Part shown: in pieces, positions 43,938-51,872 of the stretch | Numbering within the stretch: the stretch's first letter is position 1 | How the letters are laid out: the number at the start of each line of letters is the position of its first letter | Notes under the pieces: model-generated | The model's input: the letters and a program-made list of their open reading frames with translations, nothing else | The model's database searches: none | What the model was told of the DNA's origin: nothing | Translations under genes and position numbers: made by a program | Assembly (NCBI GenBank): GCA_946415365.1 | Contig: CAMKSE010000008.1 | Span: 62,001-126,000, forward strand | DNA length: 64,000 nucleotides | Direction of reading: 5' to 3' | DNA from: an uncultured Prevotellaceae bacterium | GTDB taxonomy: Bacteria > Bacteroidota > Bacteroidia > Bacteroidales > Bacteroidaceae

Positions 43938-44900
43938 TCAAATCTTAACCGAAGAGATGTCCACTAGTCCATTGACGATGGCATAGATGGTGAGGCCGGC
44001 AGGACTGTGTATCTGAAGCTTGCGTGCGATGTTGCGGCGGTGTGTGATGACCGTATTGGTGGAGATGCAGAGGTGGTCGGCGATTTCCTTGTTCGACATA
44101 CCCTGAACAAGTGAGATGATGACATCCTTCTCACGGTCGGAGAGGGCTTCGGGGTTCTGACTGATGCTACTTTTAAATACCATGTCAGTGATGTTCCTGG
44201 TGACGTCGTTCTGTTTCACCGCCTGTTCCATACGGCGGATGGCAGGCACGAAGATATGATCCTCGACCTGAGCATGTTGGCGAAGCCACACCTCGTTCTC
44301 GTAGATGTCGTGAAGGGTGGCGGTCAACTGGTTGTTATGAAGGCCGTCTTGCGGCAGGTATTTGATGATGAGCAATTTCAGCTCACGCAACTTCTTGTCG
44401 GCAGAACTATGATGCTTGGAGAAGGTTTCCACGTTATAGTCGCTGGCGGGCTGGCCTTCAAGCAGGGTGTTGACGTACGGGAAGAGGGTCTTCTGTTCGT
44501 ACTGCATGTGACGGCGTATCTCGTGGGCATACTCGTCGTAGAAACGCATAATGAGACGTGCCAGGGAGTCATCTTCGTTCAGCGACTCAGCCAGTTCCCT
44601 GCGGATGTACGGCAGTTGGAAGTCGAGGAAATAGGCATGGCTGGCTTCCAGGTAGTGCAGCAGCGTGGGAACGCTGATCTGCTCGTCGGCCTCGAACTCT
44701 CCATAACCGTTGATGGTATAGTTCACCACGGCGAGGAATGTATAGGTGTCCACATCGTTGTCCTCACAGGTCTCTTTCACGGTCTTGTCGCCAAAGCCTA
44801 AGTTGATACCAAAGCTGCCCAGCGACTGCAACAGGTCGTAATTGTCGCGGATGAGCGAGATCATCTTGTCGTCCGCCTCATACATTTTTTGATTCTTCAT
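43938..44900 (-). CDS. Hemerythrin/RIC-like di-iron sensor fused to LuxR-type DNA-binding domain
   Basis: 320 residues. Residues about 12-65 follow the ScdA/RIC N-terminal domain, but its CysCys pair is replaced (GINLGFGDKTVKETC). Residues about 75-225 are a four-helix hemerythrin domain with a complete RIC-type ligand set: His88, His131-x3-Glu135, His163 or 164, and His209-x3-Glu213; spacing matches E. coli YtfE as I recall it. Residues about 251-315 are a GerE/LuxR HTH (LSDREKDVIISLVQGMSNKEIADHL, TNTVITHRRNIARKL). No receiver domain. It is divergent from the porin/imelysin/di-heme genes, so it is the likely regulator. Sensing O2, NO or iron through the di-iron site is inferred. Confidence 0.9.
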   Translation of the reverse strand: MKNQKMYEADDKMISLIRDNYDLLQSLGSFGINLGFGDKTVKETCEDNDVDTYTFLAVVNYTINGYGEFEADEQISVPTLLHYLEASHAYFLDFQLPYIRRELAESLNEDDSLARLIMRFYDEYAHEIRRHMQYEQKTLFPYVNTLLEGQPASDYNVETFSKHHSSADKKLRELKLLIIKYLPQDGLHNNQLTATLHDIYENEVWLRQHAQVEDHIFVPAIRRMEQAVKQNDVTRNITDMVFKSSISQNPEALSDREKDVIISLVQGMSNKEIADHLCISTNTVITHRRNIARKLQIHSPAGLTIYAIVNGLVDISSVKI

Positions 44901-44933
44901 CGTCGTATGCTACCTAATAATGATTATCGGCTG

Positions 44934-44941
44934 CAAAAGTA
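44934..44941 (-). promoter_or_regulatory. -7 promoter element of the hemerythrin-LuxR gene
   Basis: TACTTTTG on the minus strand, 33 bases upstream of ATG 44900. Confidence 0.58.
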
Positions 44942-45001
44942 GACATATTTTTCGACCTGTGCAATAATCATAAGTAGGTATTTTTTTGAGTCATCGTGTC
45001 T

Positions 45002-45026
45002 GAAATGGCTTAAAATGAGCTGTTTC
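45002..45026. promoter_or_regulatory. Candidate operator: interrupted inverted repeat upstream of the porin promoter
   Basis: GAAAtgGCT at 45002-45010 and AGCtgTTTC at 45018-45026 are inverted around a 7-nt spacer, 14 bp upstream of the porin -33 element and 60 bp upstream of the regulator's -7 box. Binding by the divergent hemerythrin-LuxR protein is inferred. Confidence 0.5.
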
Positions 45027-45040
45027 ACTATTTTTAGGTA

Positions 45041-45071
45041 TTGGTTAAGACCTTAAATCACCGTACCTTTG
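45041..45071 (+). promoter_or_regulatory. Promoter of the porin/imelysin/cytochrome operon (-33 TTGG, -7 TACCTTTG)
   Basis: TTGG at 45041-45044, 19-nt spacer, TACCTTTG at 45064-45071. It fixes the porin start at 45101, because an in-frame TTG at 45041 is itself the -33 element. Confidence 0.75.
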
Positions 45072-45100
45072 CAGCCGATTTGAAGAAAAACAGAAAGAAA

Positions 45101-46414
45101 ATGAGAAGGTTCAAAGCAATGGCAGCACTCAGTCTGCTAACCATATTATCATTAGATGTACAGGCGCAGGAGAGCACTGCCGACAGCGTGATGACGCACG
45201 CCAAGGGGAACAGGCTCAGTGTGGGCGGCTATGGAGAGGTGGCCCTGTCGCGTCATTTCTACAGCGACAACCAATACCGTTATCGCAACCCCGCCAAGTA
45301 TAAGGACGACCCCAGCAACGGCCGTTTCGACATCCCCCACGCTGTCATCTACCTGGGCTATGACTTCGGTAAGGGCTGGACGATGGGTACGGAGATAGAG
45401 TTCGAACATACGGGCACGGGTTCGGCCATCGAGATAGAGACGGACGAGGGGGGCGAGTACGAACACGAGATAGAGAAAGGCGGTGAGGTGGAGCTGGAGC
45501 AGTTCTGGCTTCAGAAGAGTTTCTCACGGGCTGCCAACGTACGCCTGGGACACCTCATCGTGCCCGTCGGTCTGAACAATGCCCACCATGAACCGTTGAA
45601 CTTCTTCACCGTCTACCGTCCTGAGGGTGAGAACACCATCCTGCCGTCGACCTGGCACGACACGGGCATCTCGTTCTGGGGCAGGCACGGCAAGCTGCGT
45701 TACGAACTGCTGATGGTGGCAGGCCTCAATGCCTTGCAGTTCAGCCGTGACAACTGGATCAAGGGTGGGAATAAGTCGGCTTACGAGTTCAAGCCCGCCA
45801 ATAAGTACGGCTTTGCAGCGCGTCTGGACTATTATCCTACGGATGGTCTCCGTGTGGGAGTGAGCGGCTACTACGGACAGAGTATGCACAACACCTCGCC
45901 CAACGAGATGGAGGGCAGCGGCAAGACCTATGATCAGGTGAAGGCCAATACCTATGTAGGCTCTTTTGACCTGACACTGAAACGCTGGAACTGGATTGTA
46001 CGCGGACAGGTGGACTATGGCTACGTCTCAGATACGCCTTTGCTGAATCAGGCGAAGATCAACCAGCGTGGCACCTCGCCATATAACAAGACGTACGTGG
46101 GCAAGAACGCCTATACGGCAGGCATCGAGGCCGGCTACGACGTGTTTTCGCAGATACAGAGCCTGCGTCGCGACAACCAGAAACTGTATGTCTTCGGGCG
46201 TTATGAGCAGTATGACTCCTACGTGCCGGAAGGTACACAGCCCAAGGCCACGAACGACTACACCAAGCGCACGAACATCGTCTGTGGTGTGAATTATTTC
46301 CCCATCCCGCAGATTGCCATCAAGGCTGACTATTCGCTGCGCCGTCTGACAGACCCCTGCAACAACGAGCCGAGCATCAACATCGGCATTGCCTACGAGG
46401 GATTCTTTTTATAG
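45101..46414 (+). CDS. Outer-membrane porin-like beta-barrel with an acidic segment
   Basis: 437 residues from ATG 45101. The signal peptide ends near VQAQ (residue 23). Alternating strands with aromatic girdles and a C-terminal aromatic residue (YEGFFL) show a barrel of the OprO/P-like porin type (GNRLSVGGYGEVALSRHF, VRLGHLIVPVGLNN, TWHDTGISFWG). Residues about 105-140 are strongly acidic (EIETDEGGEYEHEIEKGGEVELEQ), which would suit cation passage. It heads a rightward set with imelysin and di-heme genes (36-bp gap of TAGTTAA repeats). Iron passage is inferred from neighbours. Confidence 0.82.
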   Translation: MRRFKAMAALSLLTILSLDVQAQESTADSVMTHAKGNRLSVGGYGEVALSRHFYSDNQYRYRNPAKYKDDPSNGRFDIPHAVIYLGYDFGKGWTMGTEIEFEHTGTGSAIEIETDEGGEYEHEIEKGGEVELEQFWLQKSFSRAANVRLGHLIVPVGLNNAHHEPLNFFTVYRPEGENTILPSTWHDTGISFWGRHGKLRYELLMVAGLNALQFSRDNWIKGGNKSAYEFKPANKYGFAARLDYYPTDGLRVGVSGYYGQSMHNTSPNEMEGSGKTYDQVKANTYVGSFDLTLKRWNWIVRGQVDYGYVSDTPLLNQAKINQRGTSPYNKTYVGKNAYTAGIEAGYDVFSQIQSLRRDNQKLYVFGRYEQYDSYVPEGTQPKATNDYTKRTNIVCGVNYFPIPQIAIKADYSLRRLTDPCNNEPSINIGIAYEGFFL

Positions 46415-46432
46415 TTGATAGTTAATAGTTAA
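46412..46432. repeat. Heptamer repeat TAGTT(G/A)A x3 at the porin stop codon
   Basis: Three 7-nt units, the first containing the TAG stop of the porin gene. Confidence 0.75.
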
Positions 46433-46450
46433 ATAATATAGAGTTTACAG

Positions 46451-47749
46451 ATGAAAAAGATTTTTAAGTTCGCAATGCTGTTCGCAGCAACTTGCATGAT
46501 GACAATGGGCATGACAGCATGCTCAAGTGACGACGACAAGAATGACACTGTCGATGTAACCAAGGAACAGAACGACGCCATCGAGGCTCTGACAAAACAG
46601 TACCTGAGCGACGTGGTCTATCCCACCTACACCAATCTGGCCAACGAGAGCGAGAGCCTCTTCAACAAGATCAGCGCCCTGAAAAGCAAGTTGAAGGCTG
46701 GTACCGCTGTCAGTCAGAGCGAGATAGACGACATCTGCACCTCGTATAAGAACGCCCGCAAATACTGGGAGCAGAGTGAGGCTTTCCTCTATGGTGCTGC
46801 GAGCGACTTCGAGATCGACCCGCACATCGACACCTGGCCCCTCGACGTGCCTACGCTTGGGGAGGATCTGGCTGATGACGCCAAGATTGCGCGCCTCGAC
46901 GCTGCCGACGGTATCGAGTATGCCCGTACCAGTCTGACGGCAGAGAACCTGGGTTTCCACGGCATCGAGTTCATCTTCTTCCGCGACGGCAATAATCGCT
47001 CGGCAGCCTTCTTCAACAACGACGAGAAGGAGACCGACAGCGACATCACCGCCAAGGGTGACGTGACGGGACGGGAGGAGGTGATCTTCGCCACTGCCGT
47101 TGCCGGAGACCTGCGCGACAAATGTTTCCAGCTGGAAGTGGCTTGGAATACCAATGCCAGCGCTGCCCACAAGAGTCGTGTGACAGAGTGTGCCAAGAGC
47201 AGCGACGACTTCGAGACCAAGGTGAGCAAGAACGGTCTGACCTATGGTGAGAACCTGACGGCAGTGAATGGCGGCAACAGCACCTATAACTCCTGGAAGA
47301 AGGTGGTGGAGGAGATCCTCGTTGGCGGTTGCTCCAACATCTGTGCCGAGGTGGCCGACCAGAAGATGGGACAGGCCTACCGTGCCGCCACTGGTACTGG
47401 CGACGCAGAAGACGACCCCAACTACATCGAGTCGCCCTACAGCCACAACTCGTTTACCGACTTCTACGGCAACATCATGAGCATTCAGAACGCCCTCTAT
47501 AACAATGTGGAGGGAGCGTCGGCCACTGACAGTTCCGTGATGTCGTACCTAAAGAAATATAATGCTACCGAGGCCGCTACGCTACAAACCAAACTTACGG
47601 CTGCCCTCGAAGCTCTGAAGGCATGCCAGGATAGTGGCAAGTCGTTTGTGGAAGCGCCCGGAGCTACCTGTGTAAAGGCTGCGATGGATGCCATCAGTGA
47701 ACTCGACAACGAGCTCAACGAAGCAGCAGACTGGATATTAAAGCATTGA
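46451..47749 (+). CDS. Imelysin-family (M75-like) iron-associated lipoprotein
   Basis: 432 residues with a lipobox (MTACSS). The two-repeat all-helical imelysin fold is indicated by the conserved GxHxxE motif, GFHGIEFIFFRDG (about 172-184), and by DPHIDTWPLDVP. Known relatives (EfeO M75 domain, IrpA) are iron-regulated and take part in periplasmic iron handling; peptidase activity is doubtful for most. It is 4 bp upstream of a di-heme cytochrome gene, so the two are translated together. The inferred role is binding a metal ion for oxidation or uptake with the neighbouring cytochrome. Confidence 0.9.
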   Translation: MKKIFKFAMLFAATCMMTMGMTACSSDDDKNDTVDVTKEQNDAIEALTKQYLSDVVYPTYTNLANESESLFNKISALKSKLKAGTAVSQSEIDDICTSYKNARKYWEQSEAFLYGAASDFEIDPHIDTWPLDVPTLGEDLADDAKIARLDAADGIEYARTSLTAENLGFHGIEFIFFRDGNNRSAAFFNNDEKETDSDITAKGDVTGREEVIFATAVAGDLRDKCFQLEVAWNTNASAAHKSRVTECAKSSDDFETKVSKNGLTYGENLTAVNGGNSTYNSWKKVVEEILVGGCSNICAEVADQKMGQAYRAATGTGDAEDDPNYIESPYSHNSFTDFYGNIMSIQNALYNNVEGASATDSSVMSYLKKYNATEAATLQTKLTAALEALKACQDSGKSFVEAPGATCVKAAMDAISELDNELNEAADWILKH

Positions 47750-47753
47750 AGAT

Positions 47754-49457
47754 ATGAGACTTTTGAATAAATCTAACCTTTGGATGGTCAGTGCCGTGTT
47801 CTGCATGGCGCTGACTTCCTGCTCTGAGAGCAATGAACTTGAGGTGGTCGATAGCGTCATCAGTACCACAGGTGAAGAAGACTACAAATACGTCGGCAAG
47901 GAGACGGCGGGCTTCAAGGCTGAGGAATGGTTCCCGGGTGGAGCGTTGGGAACCACCAATAACACTGTGGCCGGCTGTTACGAAGACGAAACACCGTCCA
48001 CGCAGAATGCCGACCTGATGGCCGCCTTCAAGCGTGGCGAGCTGCTCTTCGAACACGACTTCACTCCCACGAGTACCGCCAGTTTCGCTGGTCTCGGTCC
48101 TGCTTACGTGCGTTCCTCTTGTATCCACTGCCATCCGGGTTATGGTCACGGCAAGCGGATGGAATCCTATAATGCCGACCAACGAGGCAATGGCTATCTG
48201 CTCGTGATCTATCACCCTGTAGATGGTGCCAACAGCGATGACGGTCCCTATATCTCTGAGGTCACAGGCATGCCGCAGACACGTGCCGTCGCACCCTTCC
48301 TGCCACCCATCGACGAGAGCGGTATTCATCTGTCGTGGCTGCCTGTCATGGCGATGGAGAGCGGACTGCCCCTGCAGTTCCCTGACGGTGAACGCTACGA
48401 ACTCATCTATCCGGAACTCTCCATTGACATTGATGCCTTCAACACCGATCCGAAGCCCGAGAACCTCGCCTTCCGTCTGGAATCGACCATCGGCATTATG
48501 GGCACAGGCCTGCTCGACGCCATTCCCGAGGATTCCATCAAGGCACAGTATCAGCACGAAGCGCCTTATGTGGAGCTGAATCCCAACTTCTGGGACAAGG
48601 ATGCCAACGACTGGGCAGCCGGAGCCTGGTACACGCTGGCTGACGGCACGAAGAAGATCAAGCGCTTCACCTACGCCATGACCCGTGCTTCGCTGCAGGA
48701 CGGTGCAGGTGCCAACGCCGTCTGGAACATCACCAACGTAAGCCGCTCTGACCGTCCGTACCTTTATACTACCACCGCCTGGGCACAGGCCATGTCGAAG
48801 AATCCCGACGTGATAGCTGCCATCAAGCGTGATCCGTCGTCACCTTATTATAATGATGGTACGGATGAGGGTATCGCAGAGGCTGTGGCAGTACTGCTCG
48901 ACCCCAAGACCAACCAGTTTGATAACCCTTATCACAATTTCCAGCCGGAGATGACGGACAATAACTTCTGGTCGTTCATGGTGTGGCATCGTGGTCTGGC
49001 CATTCCTCGTGCACGCGATCTTAACGACAAAGAGGTGCAGCGTGGCAAACAGCTGTTCAACGAGATTGGCTGTGCCTCGTGCCACCGTGCCAAATGGACC
49101 ACAGGCCCTGATGACTATTGGGCACCTTCGCCCATCGTCAGCAACAACCTGAGTCTGCCGCGCTATCCGAATCAGGTCATCTACCCCTATACCGACATGA
49201 TCCAGCACCGCCTTTACATGAAGAATGGCATCCATGGCTCTTGGTGTCGCACCACGCCATTGTGGGGCCGTGGTCTCTCACGTATCAATACCGGTGCCGA
49301 GGATCGTCTGCACGACTGTCGTGCCCGAAACGAGATTGAGGCCATCATGTGGCACGCCTATTCCAAGAAAAGCGATGCCTATCGATCCACAGAGAAGTTC
49401 TTCTATCTGCCGAAAGCCGACCGTGATGCCATCGTCAAGTTCTTGCAGAGCATCTGA
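47754..49457 (+). CDS. Di-heme c-type cytochrome/oxidoreductase lipoprotein (DUF1111, MauG-like)
   Basis: 567 residues with a lipobox (ALTSCSE). Two heme c motifs: SSCIHCHPGYGHG (about 121-133) and GCASCHRAKWTTG (about 440-452), the CxxCH arrangement of the di-heme thiol oxidoreductase/DUF1111 family related to bacterial cytochrome c peroxidases. GRGLSRINTGAEDRLHDCRARNEIEAIMWH near the C-terminus is the family's conserved end block. In proteobacteria members are encoded beside imelysins in iron-regulated loci. Here it follows imelysin directly and overlaps the next gene by 1 bp (TGATG). It depends on heme attachment, fitting ResB/CcsA downstream. Substrate unknown. Confidence 0.9.
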   Translation: MRLLNKSNLWMVSAVFCMALTSCSESNELEVVDSVISTTGEEDYKYVGKETAGFKAEEWFPGGALGTTNNTVAGCYEDETPSTQNADLMAAFKRGELLFEHDFTPTSTASFAGLGPAYVRSSCIHCHPGYGHGKRMESYNADQRGNGYLLVIYHPVDGANSDDGPYISEVTGMPQTRAVAPFLPPIDESGIHLSWLPVMAMESGLPLQFPDGERYELIYPELSIDIDAFNTDPKPENLAFRLESTIGIMGTGLLDAIPEDSIKAQYQHEAPYVELNPNFWDKDANDWAAGAWYTLADGTKKIKRFTYAMTRASLQDGAGANAVWNITNVSRSDRPYLYTTTAWAQAMSKNPDVIAAIKRDPSSPYYNDGTDEGIAEAVAVLLDPKTNQFDNPYHNFQPEMTDNNFWSFMVWHRGLAIPRARDLNDKEVQRGKQLFNEIGCASCHRAKWTTGPDDYWAPSPIVSNNLSLPRYPNQVIYPYTDMIQHRLYMKNGIHGSWCRTTPLWGRGLSRINTGAEDRLHDCRARNEIEAIMWHAYSKKSDAYRSTEKFFYLPKADRDAIVKFLQSI

Positions 49458-50008
49458 TGTCGAAACAAATCGCACCCTATCTGTTGATGCTGGCCCTGCT
49501 TCTGGCGGGGTCAGCATCAACGATGGCAGCACCAGGCGTCCTGCCACAGGCGCAGGCCGCACACTTCTGTCGGCTCTTGATCAACGACGGTGAGGGCATC
49601 ATGCCCTTGGGCGTCCATGCCCGAAGGGTGGTCGAGCCGCGCGACAGTCTCTCCAGTGAACAGATCTTCGTTGAATACCTGTTGCGCGATAACAACTGGC
49701 AGTCGTTGCGTCTCTTTCCGCATCGTCAGGACGACGGCAGCGTCGTGTGGTATGCTTCGGCAGAAGAACTGCCAGCATCCTTGGGCATCGAGCACCAGAA
49801 ATACATCCGAGAGGTTTTCCCCCGTCTGATCGCTGAGGCAGAGGCCGGAAACTGGAAGACCGTCGATGCCTACATCGACCGCATGATGGAATACCAGTGT
49901 CAGTTTGGCGGAAGCAAACTGTCCTCATCCACCTCTTCCAATACCGTGATTATCGCTGTCCTTATCCTCCTATTATGTGGAGTCGTTATGGCCATCAGGT
50001 CAGGGTAG
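49457..50008 (+). CDS. Small periplasmic protein with C-terminal anchor, probably part of the cytochrome c maturation set
   Basis: 183 residues: signal peptide (LLMLALLLAGSASTMAA), a periplasmic region of about 130 residues, and one C-terminal helix (VIIAVLILLLCGVVMAI). The periplasmic part (FCRLLINDGEGIMPLGVHARRVV, LSSEQIFVEYLLRDNNWQSLRLFP) resembles, from memory, the periplasmic segment found inside the long fused CcsA-type proteins of Bacteroidetes (FxxLLVQDxxGRxxPxxTxA). It starts within the stop codon of the di-heme gene. A stand-alone piece of the system II heme lyase is the inference; otherwise it is of unknown function. Confidence 0.6.
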   Translation: MSKQIAPYLLMLALLLAGSASTMAAPGVLPQAQAAHFCRLLINDGEGIMPLGVHARRVVEPRDSLSSEQIFVEYLLRDNNWQSLRLFPHRQDDGSVVWYASAEELPASLGIEHQKYIREVFPRLIAEAEAGNWKTVDAYIDRMMEYQCQFGGSKLSSSTSSNTVIIAVLILLLCGVVMAIRSG

Positions 50009-50085
50009 GTGGTCTGACGTATGGCCGTAATTCTAATCTTTTTAACCTTTTTAATCTGTTTTATGCTGCAAAGATACATAATATT

Positions 50086-50116
50086 TTGGTAACTTGAAAG
50101 TTTTTTTGTACCTTTG
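50086..50116 (+). promoter_or_regulatory. Promoter of resB-ccsA (-33 TTGG, -7 TACCTTTG)
   Basis: TTGG at 50086-50089, exact 19-nt spacer, TACCTTTG at 50109-50116, 17 bases upstream of ATG 50134. The heme-attachment genes therefore have their own promoter in addition to any read-through. Confidence 0.72.
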
Positions 50117-50133
50117 CGGCGAAACTAGCGATT

Positions 50134-50985
50134 ATGTGGATAAAACCTTGGACGATAAAAGAAGGTTTTCTTATCGGAGGTGGCCTCTTTTTTGCAGGAC
50201 TGATGCTGGAGTTGTGTGTCGGTCCTGTGGACTGGAGTGCTTTTCGTTGGCCTGTCAACGGGTTTTTGTTTGGTGGTTTCCTGACGCTCATAGTCCTCTT
50301 CTATTTGCTGCGAAAGAAGGTGTACGGCTTTCTGTTCATCAGTACTTACAAGGCCGCAATACCTGCACTGGTTTATGCCATTGCGTTAACCATCGTCATG
50401 GGACTGACGCGACAGACGGCTGACGGTAGGTGGCTGAATAACATGCTGTCGTTTTGGCCTTTCGTGCTCATTTACGTTTATATGGCGGTTATTCTGGGAC
50501 TGGTCGTACTGCGGCGGCCGAAAAGCTGGGCGACGCTCTCTCATCTGGGACTCTTTCTCGCCATGACTACCGCAACGCTGGGCAATGCCGACGTACAGCG
50601 ACTGAAAATGTTAACGGTAAAGGATGAGCCGGAGTGGCGGGCATTGACTCCGCAGCAGCAGATAGTGGAACTGCCTATTGCCATCGAACTGAAAGAGTTT
50701 ATCATGGAAACCTACGACGACGGTTCGCCCAAGCGCTTTGCTTCAGACATTCAGATTCTGACAAAGACGGGCAAAAATATCCGGACCAACGTGGAGGTGA
50801 ATAAACCTGCGGAGGTGGACGGTTGGAAAATCTATCAGTATGGCTACGACACGGAGATGGGAGCCAAGAGCAGGATATCGATACTGGAGTTGGTGAGCGA
50901 CCCGTGGTTGCCGTTGGTCTATACAGGCATCTATATGATGCTGGGCGGTGCCGTGTGCATGTTTATGTTTGGGAGGAAGCGATGA
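50134..50985 (+). CDS. ResB/CcsB-like cytochrome c biogenesis protein
   Basis: 283 residues. Four membrane helices near the N-terminus (LIGGGLFFAGLMLELCV, FLTLIVLFYLL, AAIPALVYAIALTIVM, FVLIYVYMAVILGLVV) plus one more, a periplasmic beta-rich region (about 165-260, IVELPIAIELKEFIMETY, GWKIYQYGYDTEMG), and a final helix (LVYTGIYMMLGGAVCMFMF). This is the compact Bacteroidetes form of ResB. With CcsA it forms the system II synthase that exports heme and ligates it to CxxCH. It overlaps ccsA by 4 bp (ATGA). Its likely client here is the di-heme lipoprotein upstream. Confidence 0.85.
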   Translation: MWIKPWTIKEGFLIGGGLFFAGLMLELCVGPVDWSAFRWPVNGFLFGGFLTLIVLFYLLRKKVYGFLFISTYKAAIPALVYAIALTIVMGLTRQTADGRWLNNMLSFWPFVLIYVYMAVILGLVVLRRPKSWATLSHLGLFLAMTTATLGNADVQRLKMLTVKDEPEWRALTPQQQIVELPIAIELKEFIMETYDDGSPKRFASDIQILTKTGKNIRTNVEVNKPAEVDGWKIYQYGYDTEMGAKSRISILELVSDPWLPLVYTGIYMMLGGAVCMFMFGRKR

Positions 50986-51809
50986 TGACCTGGGACCATT
51001 TTATATATTTCGCGACGGCAGCAGTGTTGCTATGGGCAACAGGGGCCTGGGCTGCCTGGAAGAATAGGGCAAGGATGGCGTATGCAATGACCATTCTGGG
51101 CCTATTGGTATTCTTTGGGTTTATCCTCTCCATGTGGGTATCGCTGGAGCGCCCCCCGCTCCGCACGATGGGTGAGACGAGGTTGTGGTATTCGCTGTTC
51201 CTACCTCTGGCAGGCATTACGGTCTACTCGCGCTGGAGGTACAAATGGATATTGTTGTTTACGACGGTCTTGTCGCTGGTATTTATCTGCGTGAATCTTT
51301 TCAAGCCGGAGATTCATTCGAAGACGCTGATGCCGGCGTTGCAGAGTGCGTGGTTTGCGCCCCATGTGATCGTGTATATGATGGCCTATGCCGTGCTTGG
51401 AGCCGCAACGGTGATGGCGTTGTATCTGTTGGTTAAAGGAGACAGGAGTCAGGAGACAGGAGTCAGGAGTCAGGAGACAGGAGACAGGAGGCGGGAGACA
51501 GAATATGAGATTACGGACAACCTGGTATATGTCGGTCTGGCCTTCATGACCATAGGCATGCTTTTCGGTGCTCTTTGGGCCAAAGAGGCCTGGGGGCATT
51601 ACTGGTCGTGGGATCCCAAGGAGACTTGGGCGGCCATCACCTGGTTCGCCTATCTGGTGTATGTGCATTACAGACAATTACCTACTCACAAACCGAAGCT
51701 TGCTTTGTGGGTGTTGATTGTCTCATTTGTATTGTTGCAGATGTGCTGGTGGGGCATTAATTACCTGCCTTCAGCCCAAGGCTCCAGCGTGCATGTGTAT
51801 GGGGACTGA
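50982..51809 (+). CDS. ccsA: CcsA heme-handling cytochrome c synthase subunit
   Basis: 275 residues from ATG 50982, overlapping the resB stop; upstream in-frame sequence is resB in another frame. About eight helices with the WWD heme-binding signature WGHYWSWDPKETWAAITW (about 205-222) and flanking His residues (PHVIVYMMAY; YVHYRQL). Between two helices, residues about 153-173 are an Arg/Glu/Ser/Gly run encoded entirely by a 7-nt DNA repeat, unlike normal CcsA. The insert is 63 bp, so in frame. It joins heme to cytochromes at the periplasmic face. Confidence 0.92.
   Translation: MMTWDHFIYFATAAVLLWATGAWAAWKNRARMAYAMTILGLLVFFGFILSMWVSLERPPLRTMGETRLWYSLFLPLAGITVYSRWRYKWILLFTTVLSLVFICVNLFKPEIHSKTLMPALQSAWFAPHVIVYMMAYAVLGAATVMALYLLVKGDRSQETGVRSQETGDRRRETEYEITDNLVYVGLAFMTIGMLFGALWAKEAWGHYWSWDPKETWAAITWFAYLVYVHYRQLPTHKPKLALWVLIVSFVLLQMCWWGINYLPSAQGSSVHVYGD
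51437..51499. repeat. Heptanucleotide tandem repeat AGGAG(A/T)C x9 inside ccsA
   Basis: Nine 7-nt units: seven match AGGAGAC or AGGAGTC and the last two are variants (AGGAGGC, GGGAGAC). The 63-bp total is a multiple of three; loss or gain of one unit would shift the frame. Confidence 0.93.
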
Positions 51810-51872
51810 AGATGATAGAGATATTCAAAGAAGATAGAGAAAGTTAGAAGTAGCTAAGAAGTTAAGAAGGTG

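Noticed and set aside
45041..45100. Upstream start for the porin gene
   Set aside because: That stretch contains the -33 and -7 elements; ATG 45101 gives a normal signal peptide.
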